Below, one piece after another: positions 1 through 8,640 of a stretch of 40,142 bases of DNA. Each line of letters opens with the position of its first letter. The stretch's first letter is position 1. A model generated the notes under the pieces. The model was given only the letters and a program-made list of their open reading frames with translations, did no database searches and was not told where the DNA came from. This DNA comes from Proteus vulgaris. GTDB lineage: Bacteria > Pseudomonadota > Gammaproteobacteria > Enterobacterales > Enterobacteriaceae. Position numbers and translations under genes: made by a program. The DNA lies in contig NZ_JAEHOQ010000029.1 in the NCBI RefSeq assembly GCF_016239305.1, forward strand, positions 1-40,142, read 5' to 3'.

Positions 1-5
1 TATTT

Positions 6-81
6 AGGGGCGTAGTTCAATTGGTAGAGCACCGGTCTCCAAAACCGGGTGTTGGGAGTTCGAGCCTCTCCGCCCCTGCCA
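6..81 (+). tRNA. trpT: tRNA-Trp (anticodon CCA)
   Basis: This 76-base gene folds as a complete cloverleaf. The acceptor arm is aggggcg pairing with cgcccct, the anticodon loop reads ctCCAaa, and GCCA is encoded at the 3' end. It differs from the E. coli tRNA-Trp that I recall by one base in the T loop. In E. coli this gene ends the rrnC operon just before hdfR, so the rRNA genes probably lie immediately upstream of the window (inference). Confidence 0.97.
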
Positions 82-120
82 GTTACCAATTAAGTAATAA
101 CAAAATTTATACTTCTTTGT

Positions 121-146
121 AGCCCAGTTAATTAACTGGGCTTTTT
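121..146 (+). terminator. Rho-independent terminator after tRNA-Trp
   Basis: A perfect inverted repeat, agcccagttaa followed directly by ttaactgggct, ends in a run of five T. It lies 40 bases after the tRNA and would end the upstream rRNA/tRNA transcript. Confidence 0.85.
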
Positions 147-270
147 GTTATCTGTCGTCCTCTAAATCTTCCTTCGTAAGCATTAGTTATGCTTTAGTCT
201 AACAAACCAACAACATACATTTCTCTATACCAATATATCAGTATGACACTATTGTTATTCATAATTAATG

Positions 271-330
271 AAAAAAAAGCTTAAATTCTGGCGTTATTTA
301 TATTGATAACCATAGAGAAATCTAAGCTTT
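271..330 (-). terminator. Probable terminator of hdfR
   Basis: Read on the minus strand, aaagcttagattt just past the hdfR stop pairs with aatttaagctt across a loop of about 30 bases. The stem is 12 pairs with one mismatch, and a run of eight T follows. The loop contains a smaller gttat/ataac stem. The left arm overlaps the hdfR stop codon. Confidence 0.55.
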
Positions 331-1150
331 ATTGATGGTTGATAGGCTGTTTTAATAGTTGTTGTATTAATGCTTGTTGATCACTGCTATTTAGCCAAAC
401 AGCAAATAAAGGTTTTTGAACAATATCCGTTGAGACTGGGGTAAGATCAGAATAAAGATCACGCCAATGTGTGGGGAGAAAGGCAACAGCATGTGTTGTT
501 TTCATTAATTGATAGGCAATTATTGCTGAATTAGTGGTTAAAATAGGATCAATTTTCGGCTCTGTTCCATTTGGAAGAAAGGACTGAAAATCTGCACTCC
601 ACTCTATTTTGATAAATTGTGCTATTTCCTCTATTTTATTTGATCTTATTTTCATCAACTGAAAAGTAATATCACCAATAATTTTGCTTTCTAATTCATC
701 CATCTTGGGTGCTTCAGTTGTAAAAAGAAGATCAAGTTCTCTTGCATGAAGTTGTTTTACAAGAGATTGCCTTGTAGAGACTCTAGATTCGATTCTGAGC
801 TCCTTTCTTTCTAGATAAGATTCCTGTAACCAAGATGTTAGATAAGCTTCCCAGAGTGATGCTGTGGCGCCAATTGATAGCTCAGAATGTTGAGAAGCAT
901 GGCTAATTTCTTTTTTAGCTAAAAGCCATGTATTCATTAACGATTCAGCATAAGGAATAAGCCTTTCACCAGCAACAGTGAGGCGAATATTATTGCGGTG
1001 GCGGGTAAACAGATTTGTGCCTAATTGTGTTTCTAATTGCCGTATTCTAAAACTAACCGCAGATTGCGTTAAATAAAGAGATTCAGCGGCTCGGCCAAAG
1101 TGTCTAGTCTTACTGACTTCCAAAAAGGTTTTCAGTAATTCGGTATCCAC
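329..1150 (-). CDS. hdfR: LysR-family transcriptional regulator HdfR
   Basis: DNA-binding regulator. In E. coli HdfR represses the flagellar master operon flhDC and activates gltBD (established knowledge). The N-terminal winged helix-turn-helix is clear: after the first residues, [10 protein letters not shown] leads into [20 protein letters not shown] at about residues 18-37, and a LysR substrate-binding domain follows. I chose the GTG start at 1150 because GGAG lies six bases upstream and the protein then begins VDTELL like E. coli MDTELL. An in-frame TTG four codons earlier has no usable ribosome binding site. The product is 273 residues, close to the family length. The C-terminal half is much less conserved than the DNA-binding domain. 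It is divergent from maoP, as in E. coli. If the species swarms, the flagellar link matters (inference). Confidence 0.9.
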   Translation of the reverse strand: MDTELLKTFLEVSKTRHFGRAAESLYLTQSAVSFRIRQLETQLGTNLFTRHRNNIRLTVAGERLIPYAESLMNTWLLAKKEISHASQHSELSIGATASLWEAYLTSWLQESYLERKELRIESRVSTRQSLVKQLHARELDLLFTTEAPKMDELESKIIGDITFQLMKIRSNKIEEIAQFIKIEWSADFQSFLPNGTEPKIDPILTTNSAIIAYQLMKTTHAVAFLPTHWRDLYSDLTPVSTDIVQKPLFAVWLNSSDQQALIQQLLKQPINHQ

Positions 1151-1194
1151 ATCTATCTCCAAAAAAATTTGTCGTTACGATTTAAATATTTTGT

Positions 1195-1223
1195 TTTACA
1201 GAACCGCATGACTATCTAATACT
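1195..1223 (+). promoter_or_regulatory. Candidate maoP promoter
   Basis: TTTACA (1195-1200) and AATACT (1218-1223) are spaced 17 bases apart and match the sigma-70 boxes at 5/6 and 4/6. The gene start is 43 bases further on. The short hdfR-maoP gap also holds a ctatc/gatag inverted pair at 1212-1246. This is a plausible but unproven promoter. Confidence 0.4.
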
Positions 1224-1265
1224 CCGCGCCATAAGTATGACGATAGAGAATTAGGAGTGTGTCAG

Positions 1266-1604
1266 ATGGCAGAAAGTTTTATCACGACTAATCGTTTTTT
1301 TGACAATAAACATTATCCGCGTGGTTTTTCTCGTCATGGCGATTTCACTATCAAGGAATCCCAGATATTGGAACGTCATGGTCAAGCCTTTAATGAGCTT
1401 GATCTAGGTAAACGAGAACCTACAACTGAAACGGAAAAATTATTTGTTGCCATGTGTCGTGGCGAACGAGAAGCAGCAACGGTTGAAGAAAAAATTTGGA
1501 AGAAATATACCAGTCGTATAAGTCGTCCAAAACGTTTTCATACATTATCGGGTGGAAAGCCACAGCTCGATCCATCTGATGACTATACCGACTCTGATGA
1601 TTAA
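1266..1604 (+). CDS. maoP: Macrodomain Ori organisation protein MaoP (YifE, DUF413)
   Basis: Small acidic-tailed protein that, with a 17-bp site maoS near its gene, organises the Ori macrodomain in E. coli (established knowledge). The 112-residue product begins MAESF and ends DDYTDSDD. The conserved core [16 protein letters not shown] and the [14 protein letters not shown] block are both present, matching YifE over its whole length. The ATG at 1266 is chosen because AGGAG sits eight bases before it and the length then equals the E. coli protein. An in-frame GTG three codons upstream falls inside that ribosome binding site. It is transcribed away from hdfR and toward comM, with a shared terminator between maoP and comM. 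Confidence 0.95.
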   Translation: MAESFITTNRFFDNKHYPRGFSRHGDFTIKESQILERHGQAFNELDLGKREPTTETEKLFVAMCRGEREAATVEEKIWKKYTSRISRPKRFHTLSGGKPQLDPSDDYTDSDD

Positions 1605-1621
1605 TATCATTAGTTTTAGTT

Positions 1622-1647
1622 AAAAGGAGCGTTTTTTCGCTCCTTTT
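1622..1647. terminator. Bidirectional terminator between maoP and comM
   Basis: The stem aaaaggagcg / cgctcctttt encloses a six-T loop. A-runs and T-runs on the two sides make it work in both directions, which suits the convergent genes on either side. Confidence 0.85.
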
Positions 1648-1650
1648 TAT

Positions 1651-3183
1651 TTATCCATCTAATTGCTTTTGTAAATAGATCATTAATCTATCCATTGCGC
1701 GAAAACTTAATGCTTCAATTAAATGATTTCGCTGTATTTTTTCTTCACCGGCAAGATCTGCAATTGTTCTCGATACTCTTAAAATTTTATGCCATGCTCG
1801 TATAGATAATCCTAATTTATTGAGTGTATCTTCAAGAAAAGTGGCATCACTGGTGTTTAATGAGCAATGACATTCAATTTCTTTTCCTGTTAAGTAAGTA
1901 TTTACCTTTCCGCACCGTGCAAATTGTCGTTCTCTTGCTTTTGAAACTCTGGCTCTAATTGTCATGCTATTTTCTGTCGTAAATGAAGGATGAATAAGTG
2001 CACCTTGAGGAAGGAGGGGCATCTCGACAGATAAATCAAATCTATCCAGAAAAGGTCCAGAAACCTTGCTTAAATAGCGTAATATTTGTTTTATTGGTGC
2101 TCTATTATGATTGCCTTGATAATGCCCTGTTGGACTTGGGTTTAATGCGCCTATCAGTAAAACATTCGCTGGATAACTTATTTTGGCTTTGGCTCGTGAA
2201 ATAGTAATTTCTCTTGCATCAAGTGGCTCACGTAATGCATCGAGTACACGTCGTTCAAACTCTGGCAATTCGTCTAAAAATAAAATTCCATGATGCGCTA
2301 AGGTGATTTCCCCTGGTTTAGGAAGCGTTCCACCTCCTGTTAAAGCAACCGCAGATGAAGTATGATGCGGTGCTCTAAAGGGTCTTAAAGGCCATTTTCG
2401 TTCATCAAATGTAATTCCTCTTAAACTACTAATGACTAAGACATCAAGTGCTTCTTTGGGGGTTAAAGGGGGAAGAAGCGTACTTATTCTTTGTGCTAAC
2501 ATTGTTTTCCCTGTTCCAGGTGGACCAAGAAATAAAATGTTGTGATTTCCTGCTGCTGTAATTTCTGCGGCTCTTTTTGCATTATTTTGACCAATTATAT
2601 CGCTCATATCTTTATTATCTTGATTTTCAATTGCGTCATTAATAATAAATTCTTCCGCTTCAATTAATGGCGTATTATTTTCTAGATGATGACAAATTTC
2701 TAAAAGATGAGAGGCTAATAAAGCAGATCTATTTGGTAATAATGAAACTTCAGTCTGATGTTCTATTGATACAATGCATATTCGATGATCTTTTGAAGCG
2801 CTAAGGATTGAAGGAATAATGGCGTTTACTCGTTGAAGTTTACCAGAAAGTGCAAGCTCTCCAATAAACTCATAACGTTCTAATTTATTTGAGGTTAATT
2901 GCTCCGATGCAATTAATATTGCAAGTGCAATAGGTAGATCATAACGCGCCCCTTCTTTGGGTAAATCGGCGGGCGAAAGGTTAATTGTTATTCTTTTGGC
3001 TGGATAAATATATCCACTATTAATTAATGCGCTTCTTACTCTGTCTTTTGCTTCTTTAACAACTGTCTCAGGTAAACCCACTAATGTTAATCCGGGTAAT
3101 CCTTGACTAATATGTGCTTCAATCGTAATAAGTGGTGCTGAAATTCCTAAAGAAGCACGAGTATATATTATTGCTAATGCCAT
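1651..3183 (-). CDS. comM: ComM/YifB family AAA+ ATPase, branch-migration helicase
   Basis: In naturally competent bacteria, ComM extends heteroduplex during integration of transformed DNA; in E. coli the gene is yifB, with a poorly known role (established knowledge). The 510 residues match the usual length of about 506. A Lon-protease-like fold with no visible protease role spans about residues 1-170. It is followed by an Mg-chelatase-type ATPase domain with Walker A GPPGTGKT at 220-227, Walker B ILFLDE at 300-305, an ALNP sensor at 346-349 and the LDRFD arginine-finger region near 379. The C-terminal Mg-chelatase domain is complete. The start ATG has GGAG seven bases upstream. It is divergent from the ilv operon across a long AT-rich gap. 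Confidence 0.95.
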   Translation of the reverse strand: MALAIIYTRASLGISAPLITIEAHISQGLPGLTLVGLPETVVKEAKDRVRSALINSGYIYPAKRITINLSPADLPKEGARYDLPIALAILIASEQLTSNKLERYEFIGELALSGKLQRVNAIIPSILSASKDHRICIVSIEHQTEVSLLPNRSALLASHLLEICHHLENNTPLIEAEEFIINDAIENQDNKDMSDIIGQNNAKRAAEITAAGNHNILFLGPPGTGKTMLAQRISTLLPPLTPKEALDVLVISSLRGITFDERKWPLRPFRAPHHTSSAVALTGGGTLPKPGEITLAHHGILFLDELPEFERRVLDALREPLDAREITISRAKAKISYPANVLLIGALNPSPTGHYQGNHNRAPIKQILRYLSKVSGPFLDRFDLSVEMPLLPQGALIHPSFTTENSMTIRARVSKARERQFARCGKVNTYLTGKEIECHCSLNTSDATFLEDTLNKLGLSIRAWHKILRVSRTIADLAGEEKIQRNHLIEALSFRAMDRLMIYLQKQLDG

Positions 3184-3529
3184 TTTTTATTCTCCATTAT
3201 TTTTTAATCTTTTTAATTTATTTTTTCTTGTGTGTTAAATGGAGCGTTAAATAAATGCGAGATAACTCTAAAAAAAGCAACGCATTGAAATATAATAAAA
3301 ATATTGATTAAAGTGTAATTATTTAAAGTAATATAAAATTAATTAAATATATATTTATCCTCTAAATTTAAATAATAAAATTCAATAATGAAAAAAACAA
3401 AATAACATTAGTGAAAACAGTATTAATCACTAATAAATAAATAATTTACAGATTAATGCACTGTTAGTTGTTTGGGTTGTAAAAATATTTATAAAAATCA
3501 TTATGTTGAGATTATTTTTAAAATAAACG
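3184..3529. other. AT-rich intergenic region upstream of the ilv promoter
   Basis: About 350 bases dominated by A and T tracts, with no ORF that looks coding. The left end holds the comM ribosome binding site. The A-tracts next to the ilv promoter could serve as UP element or bend sites; in E. coli IHF binds upstream of the ilvGMEDA promoter (established knowledge). I see no specific site here. Confidence 0.6.
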
Positions 3530-3556
3530 TTGTCAATTCTAAAATATCATGATAAC
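3530..3556 (+). promoter_or_regulatory. Candidate ilvLGMEDA promoter
   Basis: TTGTCA (3530-3535, 5/6 match) and GATAAC (3551-3556, 4/6 match) are 15 bases apart, shorter than ideal. A start near 3563 would give a leader of about 215 bases up to the attenuator, similar to E. coli. No better pair is visible between comM and ilvL. Confidence 0.4.
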
Positions 3557-3624
3557 TCTAAAAGGACAGAGTGAAAGAAAACACAACAAACATACATTTA
3601 AATAAGAAAAGAAATTATAAAACT

Positions 3625-3726
3625 ATGAATACAATCGTCCTAGTGATTAGCCTAATTATTGTCAGCGTGGTGGTGATTATTAACCCACCGTGCGGGGCTG
3701 CACTAGGACGAAGAAAGGCTAACTAA
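3625..3726 (+). CDS. ilvL: ilv operon leader peptide IlvL
   Basis: A 33-residue leader peptide starting MNTIVLVISL and ending GAALGRRKAN. It is close to E. coli IlvL (32 residues) and shares the invariant PPCGAALGR block. Fourteen of residues 4-19 are Ile, Val or Leu (seven Ile, six Val including a VVV run, and two Leu fall close by), so ribosome stalling senses the charging of these tRNAs. Its coding region also forms the RNA switch. An 11-base arm at 3635-3645 pairs perfectly with 3701-3711 (protector). Separately, gtgcgggg at 3690-3697 is complementary to ccccgcac at 3749-3756, the left arm of the terminator (antiterminator). The mechanism is established for E. coli; the pairings are seen here. 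Confidence 0.93.
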   Translation: MNTIVLVISLIIVSVVVIINPPCGAALGRRKAN

Positions 3727-3747
3727 ACTAGCCGGATCTCTTAAAAA

Positions 3748-3779
3748 CCCCCGCACCGAAAGGCGCGGGGGTTTTTTTT
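3748..3779 (+). terminator. ilv attenuator (transcription terminator)
   Basis: The stem cccccgc-a-cc / gg-c-gcggggg has a GAAA tetraloop, with one A/C mismatch in an otherwise GC-only helix, and is followed by eight T. It lies between ilvL and ilvG. When the leader is translated freely it ends transcription; when ribosomes stall, 3690-3697 captures its left arm. Confidence 0.93.
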
Positions 3780-3856
3780 GAGCCAGAGTTTAAAAAAGAG
3801 ATTGAATAGAAAATAAATTTAAATTAAACAAGAAGTTAAGATGGCAGGGTGAGAAA

Positions 3857-5506
3857 ATGAATGGAGCACAGTGGTTAGTACAGGCATTACGAAAGCAACA
3901 AGTTGAAACCGTCTTTGGTTATCCTGGTGGTGCGATTATGCCTGTTTATGACGCACTCTATGATGGCGGTGTTGAACATATATTATGTCGTCATGAACAA
4001 GGTGCTGCCATTGCTGCTATCGGTTTTGCCCGTTCTACAGGTACAACGGGTGTTTGTATTGCGACATCAGGCCCAGGCGCTACTAATGTTATCACTGGAC
4101 TTGCCGATGCATTGTTAGATTCTGTGCCTGTTGTTGCCATCACGGGGCAAGTTGCTTCTGATTTAATTGGGACTGATGCATTTCAAGAGATTGATGTTTT
4201 AGGCCTTTCATTGGCATGTACTAAACACAGCTTTTTAGTCTCAACTGTGGATGAATTACCAAGAGTATTATCAGAGGCATTTTCTATAGCCTCTCAAGGT
4301 CGTCCTGGCCCTGTTTTAATTGATATCCCGAAAGATGTTCAATTAGCCGATGCTTCCCATTTATCAAGTTATGAATTACCTGAGGAGCAAGAATTTCCTT
4401 ATCCAACACAAGAGCTAGCACAAGCTAAGCAGATGTTAGCACAGGCACAAAAACCTATTTTGTATGTAGGTGGTGGTGTTGCCATGAGCAATGCAGTGGA
4501 AACGTTAAGAGAATTTGTGAAGCAAACAGAAATGCCTGTTGTTTCCACTTTAAAAGGGTTGGGTTGTGCTGATGCGTTAAATGCTAATTATTTAGGTATG
4601 TTAGGTATGCACGGCACTAAAGCAGCAAATTATGCTGTTCAGCGTAGTGATTTATTAATTGCTGTTGGTGCGCGTTTTGATGATCGCGTTACGGGGCGAT
4701 TAAATACTTTTGCGCCTAACGCCAAGGTTATCCATATCGATATCGATCATGCCGAATTAAATAAATTGAAACAGGCGCATGTTGCGTTATTGGGGGATGC
4801 CAAGGTGCTGTTGCCTGTTTTGTCTCAGTCGTTATCTATCGCATCTTGGCAACAAGAAGTACAAGAATTAAAAGCAGAACATGCTTGGCGTTATGATCAT
4901 CCTGGTTCTGCAATTTATGCTCCTTTGTTATTAAAACAATTATCAGACGCCAAACCTAAAAATACCGTTGTGACAACAGATGTTGGTCAGCATCAAATGT
5001 GGTCGGCGCAACATATGACATTTGATGCACCTGAAAATTTTATCACCTCAAGTGGTTTAGGCACCATGGGGTTTGGTATCCCAGCAGCTGTTGGTGCTCA
5101 AATTGCTAGACCTGATGCTTGTGTTATCTGTGTCTCAGGTGACGGCTCTTTTATGATGAATGTGCAGGAGCTAGGCACAATCAAACGTAAACAATTACCA
5201 ATTAAATTGGTGTTATTAGATAACCAACGATTAGGCATGGTTCGCCAATGGCAAGAGCTATTTTTTGAACAACGTTATAGCGAAACAATTTTAACGGATA
5301 ACCCAGATTTTGTTGCTTTGGCAAAGGCATTTGATATTCCAGGGCAACGTATCACAGAAAAAGCACAGGTTGCTGATGCAATTGCATGTTTATTAGAGAG
5401 CGATGGCCCTTATTTATTACAGGTATCTATCGATGACGCTGAAAATGTCTGGCCTTTAGTTCCGCCGGGCGCAAGTAATGATGAGATGATGGAGAAATCA
5501 AAATGA
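3857..5506 (+). CDS. ilvG: Acetolactate synthase II large subunit IlvG
   Basis: Catalyses the thiamine-diphosphate-dependent condensation of pyruvate with pyruvate or 2-oxobutyrate, the first common step to valine, leucine and isoleucine. The 549 residues match the family length. The cofactor-activating glutamate is E47 in CRHEQGAA, and the C-terminal thiamine-diphosphate motif starts at SGDGSFMMN and runs to LDNQRLGM. The frame is intact, unlike E. coli K-12 where ilvG is frameshifted. AGGGTGAG before the ATG at 3857 is the ribosome binding site, and it also carries a three-codon ORF (ATG at 3841, TGA at 3850). The gene overlaps ilvM by four bases (ATGA), indicating coupled translation of the two subunits. 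Confidence 0.97.
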   Translation: MNGAQWLVQALRKQQVETVFGYPGGAIMPVYDALYDGGVEHILCRHEQGAAIAAIGFARSTGTTGVCIATSGPGATNVITGLADALLDSVPVVAITGQVASDLIGTDAFQEIDVLGLSLACTKHSFLVSTVDELPRVLSEAFSIASQGRPGPVLIDIPKDVQLADASHLSSYELPEEQEFPYPTQELAQAKQMLAQAQKPILYVGGGVAMSNAVETLREFVKQTEMPVVSTLKGLGCADALNANYLGMLGMHGTKAANYAVQRSDLLIAVGARFDDRVTGRLNTFAPNAKVIHIDIDHAELNKLKQAHVALLGDAKVLLPVLSQSLSIASWQQEVQELKAEHAWRYDHPGSAIYAPLLLKQLSDAKPKNTVVTTDVGQHQMWSAQHMTFDAPENFITSSGLGTMGFGIPAAVGAQIARPDACVICVSGDGSFMMNVQELGTIKRKQLPIKLVLLDNQRLGMVRQWQELFFEQRYSETILTDNPDFVALAKAFDIPGQRITEKAQVADAIACLLESDGPYLLQVSIDDAENVWPLVPPGASNDEMMEKSK

Positions 5507-5778
5507 ACCAACACAATATCACAATTGAAGCCCGTTTTTGTCCAGAGATCTTAGAACGTATCCTGAGAGTTATCCGCCATCGTGGTTTTCATATATGCTC
5601 AATGAACATGAATATCACGGAAAGTAATAATATCAATTTAAGCTTGACTGTGAGCAGTCAGCGACCATTAGAACTTTTATGCAGCCAGTTAACAAAATTA
5701 GCTGATGTTGCAGGTATTCAAGTATTACATCAACAGAAAGAAAAATTACGATTCATGAGTGCACTCAGTGCCATGTAA
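5503..5778 (+). CDS. ilvM: Acetolactate synthase II small regulatory subunit IlvM
   Basis: Small ACT-domain subunit needed for activity of the IlvG catalytic subunit. The type II enzyme is largely insensitive to valine (established knowledge). At 91 residues it is a few longer than E. coli IlvM (87). The ACT fold core is visible in [20 protein letters not shown] at about residues 18-37, followed by the beta strand [10 protein letters not shown]. The start overlaps the ilvG stop in an ATGA. The divergent C-terminal tail FMSALSAM is not obviously conserved. Confidence 0.93.
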   Translation: MNQHNITIEARFCPEILERILRVIRHRGFHICSMNMNITESNNINLSLTVSSQRPLELLCSQLTKLADVAGIQVLHQQKEKLRFMSALSAM

Positions 5779-5788
5779 GGATAAAAGA

Positions 5789-6715
5789 ATGACAAAGCAA
5801 GCTGATTATATTTGGTTTAACGGTGAAATGGTTCCATGGGCTGAGGCAAAAGTGCACGTTATGTCTCACGCATTACATTATGGAACTTCTGTGTTTGAAG
5901 GTGTGCGTTGTTATGATTCTCATAAGGGACCGGTGGTCTTTCGCCATCGTGAACATATGCAACGTTTACATGATTCGGCAAAAATTTATCGTATGCCTGT
6001 TGAGCAAAGTGTTGATGAATTAATGGAAGCATGTCGCGCAACTTTACGTAAAAACAAATTGGTCAGTGCTTATATTCGCCCATTAGTTTTCATCGGTGAT
6101 GTTGGTATGGGAGTTAATCCTCCGGCCGGTTATAAAACGGATGTGATTATCGCTGCATTCCCTTGGGGGGCCTATCTTGGTGAAGAGGCCTTAGATAAAG
6201 GTATCGATGCGATGGTTTCTTCTTGGCATCGTGCGGCACCAAATACTATTCCAACCGCAGCAAAAGCTGGTGGTAACTATTTATCTTCATTATTAGTGGG
6301 TAGCGAAGCGCGTCGTCATGGCTATCAAGAAGGGATTGCATTAGATGTTCATGGCTATTTATCAGAAGGTGCAGGTGAAAACTTATTTGAAGTAAAAGAT
6401 GGAGTTATTTTTACACCTCCATTTACTTCGTCGGCTCTGCCGGGGATCACTCGTGATGCCATTATTAAACTGGCAAAAGATCTGGGTTATGAGGTACGTG
6501 AGCAAGTGCTTTCTCGAGAATCACTCTATCTTGCTGATGAAGTCTTTATGTCAGGTACAGCGGCAGAAATTACACCTGTACGTAGCGTTGATGGTATTCA
6601 AGTAGGTATCGGACGTTGCGGTCCTGTGACCAAAGCAATTCAAAAAGCGTTCTTTGGTCTGTTCACGGGTGAAACAGAAGATAAATACGGCTGGTTAGAT
6701 CCAATCAATTCATAA
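5789..6715 (+). CDS. ilvE: Branched-chain amino acid aminotransferase IlvE
   Basis: PLP-dependent transaminase that performs the last step in valine, leucine and isoleucine synthesis, using glutamate as amino donor. The 308-residue product begins MTKQADYIWFNGEMV and matches E. coli IlvE along its whole length. The Schiff-base lysine lies in TAAKAGGNYL (about K159), and the fold-type IV signature continues through SEGAGENLFEV and LPGITRDAI. I chose ATG 5789 because AAGGA precedes it by seven bases and the N-terminus aligns with E. coli. A start ten codons earlier would overlap ilvM without a ribosome binding site. It follows ilvM by ten bases. Confidence 0.96.
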   Translation: MTKQADYIWFNGEMVPWAEAKVHVMSHALHYGTSVFEGVRCYDSHKGPVVFRHREHMQRLHDSAKIYRMPVEQSVDELMEACRATLRKNKLVSAYIRPLVFIGDVGMGVNPPAGYKTDVIIAAFPWGAYLGEEALDKGIDAMVSSWHRAAPNTIPTAAKAGGNYLSSLLVGSEARRHGYQEGIALDVHGYLSEGAGENLFEVKDGVIFTPPFTSSALPGITRDAIIKLAKDLGYEVREQVLSRESLYLADEVFMSGTAAEITPVRSVDGIQVGIGRCGPVTKAIQKAFFGLFTGETEDKYGWLDPINS

Positions 6716-6737
6716 ACATAATCAAATAAATTTGTTT

Positions 6738-6762
6738 AGCGGGTAGATGTTCCCTACTCGCT
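6738..6762 (+). other. Intercistronic hairpin between ilvE and ilvD
   Basis: agcgggtag and ctactcgct form a nine-pair stem with one G-T pair and a seven-base loop, followed by a pyrimidine-rich ttctttat. There is no long T-run, so it is more likely an mRNA processing or stability element than a strong terminator. Confidence 0.4.
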
Positions 6763-6786
6763 TTCTTTATCGCAGGAGTGTGAAAA

Positions 6787-8637
6787 ATGCCTAAATACCG
6801 TTCAGCAACAACGACACATGGTCGTAATATGGCTGGAGCCCGTGCCTTATGGCGTGCAACGGGAATGACTGATGCTGATTTTGGTAAACCCATTATCGCA
6901 GTTGTGAACTCATTTACGCAATTTGTACCAGGTCATGTGCATCTGCGGGATTTAGGAAAACTGGTTGCTGAGCAAATTGAAGCCGCTGGTGGTGTTGCTA
7001 AAGAATTTAATACCATTGCAGTTGATGACGGTATTGCCATGGGGCATGGTGGAATGCTCTATTCTTTACCATCGCGTGAGCTTATTGCCGATTCTGTTGA
7101 GTATATGGTTAATGCGCACTGTGCTGATGCGATGGTGTGTATCTCAAACTGTGACAAGATCACTCCAGGAATGTTAATGGCGTCTTTACGTTTAAATATT
7201 CCTGTTATTTTTGTCTCTGGTGGGCCAATGGAAGCGGGTAAAACGAAGCTTTCAGATCAACTGATCAAATTAGATCTGGTTGATGCCATGATCCAAGGCG
7301 CAAATCCAAATGTGAGTGATGCTGATAGTGAACAAATTGAGCGATCAGCCTGCCCAACGTGTGGATCGTGTTCAGGCATGTTTACGGCAAACTCCATGAA
7401 TTGCTTAACAGAAGCGCTGGGATTATCTCAACCAGGAAATGGCTCATTACTTGCAACACATGCTGATCGTGAAACACTATTTATTAATGCGGGTAAGCGT
7501 ATTGTTGAATTAACCAAGCGTTATTATGAAAAAGATGATGAATCGGCATTACCACGCAATATCGCCAAAAAAAAAGCCTTTGAAAATGCAATGATCTTAG
7601 ATATTGCAATGGGTGGCTCGACAAATACGGTTCTGCATTTATTAGCAGCCGCCCAAGAAGGTGAGGTTGATTTCACTATGGAAGATATCGACAGACTTTC
7701 TCGCCAAGTACCTCATTTATGCAAAGTGGCACCAAGTACACAAAAATATCATATGGAAGATGTTCACCGTGCAGGTGGAGTTATGGGTATTTTAGGTGAA
7801 TTAGACAGAGCCGGATTACTCAACCGCAATGTGAGTAATATCTTAGGATTAAGCTTGCCAGAAACGTTAGCGCAATATGATGTGATGTTAACACAAGATG
7901 AGCAAGTAAAATCAATGTTCCAAGCAGGCCCTGCAGGTATTCGTACAACAAAGGCTTTCTCTCAAAATTGTCGTTGGCCAACCTTAGATACTGATCGTGA
8001 AAACGGATGTATCCGTAGTAAAGAACATGCTTATAGCCAAGATGGTGGACTAGCGGTGTTATCTGGTAATTTAGCGGAAGATGGTTGTATTGTTAAAACT
8101 GCGGGAGTTGATGAAGATAATTTGATTTTTAGTGGCCCTGCAAAAGTATATGAAAGCCAAGATGATGCTGTAGAGGCCATTTTAGGTGGAAAAGTGGTTG
8201 CTGGCGATGTGGTGATTATTCGCTATGAAGGTCCTAAAGGTGGCCCTGGAATGCAAGAGATGTTGTATCCAACCTCTTATTTAAAATCAATGGGATTAGG
8301 GAAAGCTTGTGCACTTATCACTGACGGGCGTTTCTCTGGTGGAACATCTGGTTTATCTATCGGGCATGTTTCACCTGAAGCGGCAAATGGTGGCGTAATT
8401 GGTTTAGTGGAAGAAGGCGATATTGTTTCTATCAATATACCAACCCGTGAGATCGCATTAAAGGTAGATGATAAAACGTTATCTGTTCGTCGTGATGCAC
8501 AAAATGCCCGTGGTGATAAAGCATGGACACCACAAAATAGACAGCGCCAAGTTTCGTTTGCCTTACGTGCTTACGCCTCTTTAGCTACTAGTGCTGATAA
8601 AGGTGCGGTGCGTGATAAATCTAAATTAGGGGGCTAA
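6787..8637 (+). CDS. ilvD: Dihydroxy-acid dehydratase IlvD
   Basis: Iron-sulfur dehydratase that converts dihydroxy-isovalerate and dihydroxy-methylvalerate to the 2-oxo acids for valine/leucine and isoleucine. Its 616 residues equal E. coli IlvD. Cysteines that fit the cluster ligands are C122 in [10 protein letters not shown] and C195 in [11 protein letters not shown] (189-199). The C-terminal [19 protein letters not shown] signature is intact. Translation starts at an ATG preceded by AGGAGTG. The gap of 71 bases from ilvE holds a hairpin, and ilvA follows after only three bases. Confidence 0.97.
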   Translation: MPKYRSATTTHGRNMAGARALWRATGMTDADFGKPIIAVVNSFTQFVPGHVHLRDLGKLVAEQIEAAGGVAKEFNTIAVDDGIAMGHGGMLYSLPSRELIADSVEYMVNAHCADAMVCISNCDKITPGMLMASLRLNIPVIFVSGGPMEAGKTKLSDQLIKLDLVDAMIQGANPNVSDADSEQIERSACPTCGSCSGMFTANSMNCLTEALGLSQPGNGSLLATHADRETLFINAGKRIVELTKRYYEKDDESALPRNIAKKKAFENAMILDIAMGGSTNTVLHLLAAAQEGEVDFTMEDIDRLSRQVPHLCKVAPSTQKYHMEDVHRAGGVMGILGELDRAGLLNRNVSNILGLSLPETLAQYDVMLTQDEQVKSMFQAGPAGIRTTKAFSQNCRWPTLDTDRENGCIRSKEHAYSQDGGLAVLSGNLAEDGCIVKTAGVDEDNLIFSGPAKVYESQDDAVEAILGGKVVAGDVVIIRYEGPKGGPGMQEMLYPTSYLKSMGLGKACALITDGRFSGGTSGLSIGHVSPEAANGGVIGLVEEGDIVSINIPTREIALKVDDKTLSVRRDAQNARGDKAWTPQNRQRQVSFALRAYASLATSADKGAVRDKSKLGG

Positions 8638-8640
8638 GAG

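Noticed and set aside
3184-3624. AT-rich comM-ilvL gap as an origin or phage remnant
   Set aside because: No iterons, DnaA boxes or coding remnants seen; composition alone is normal for this upstream region.
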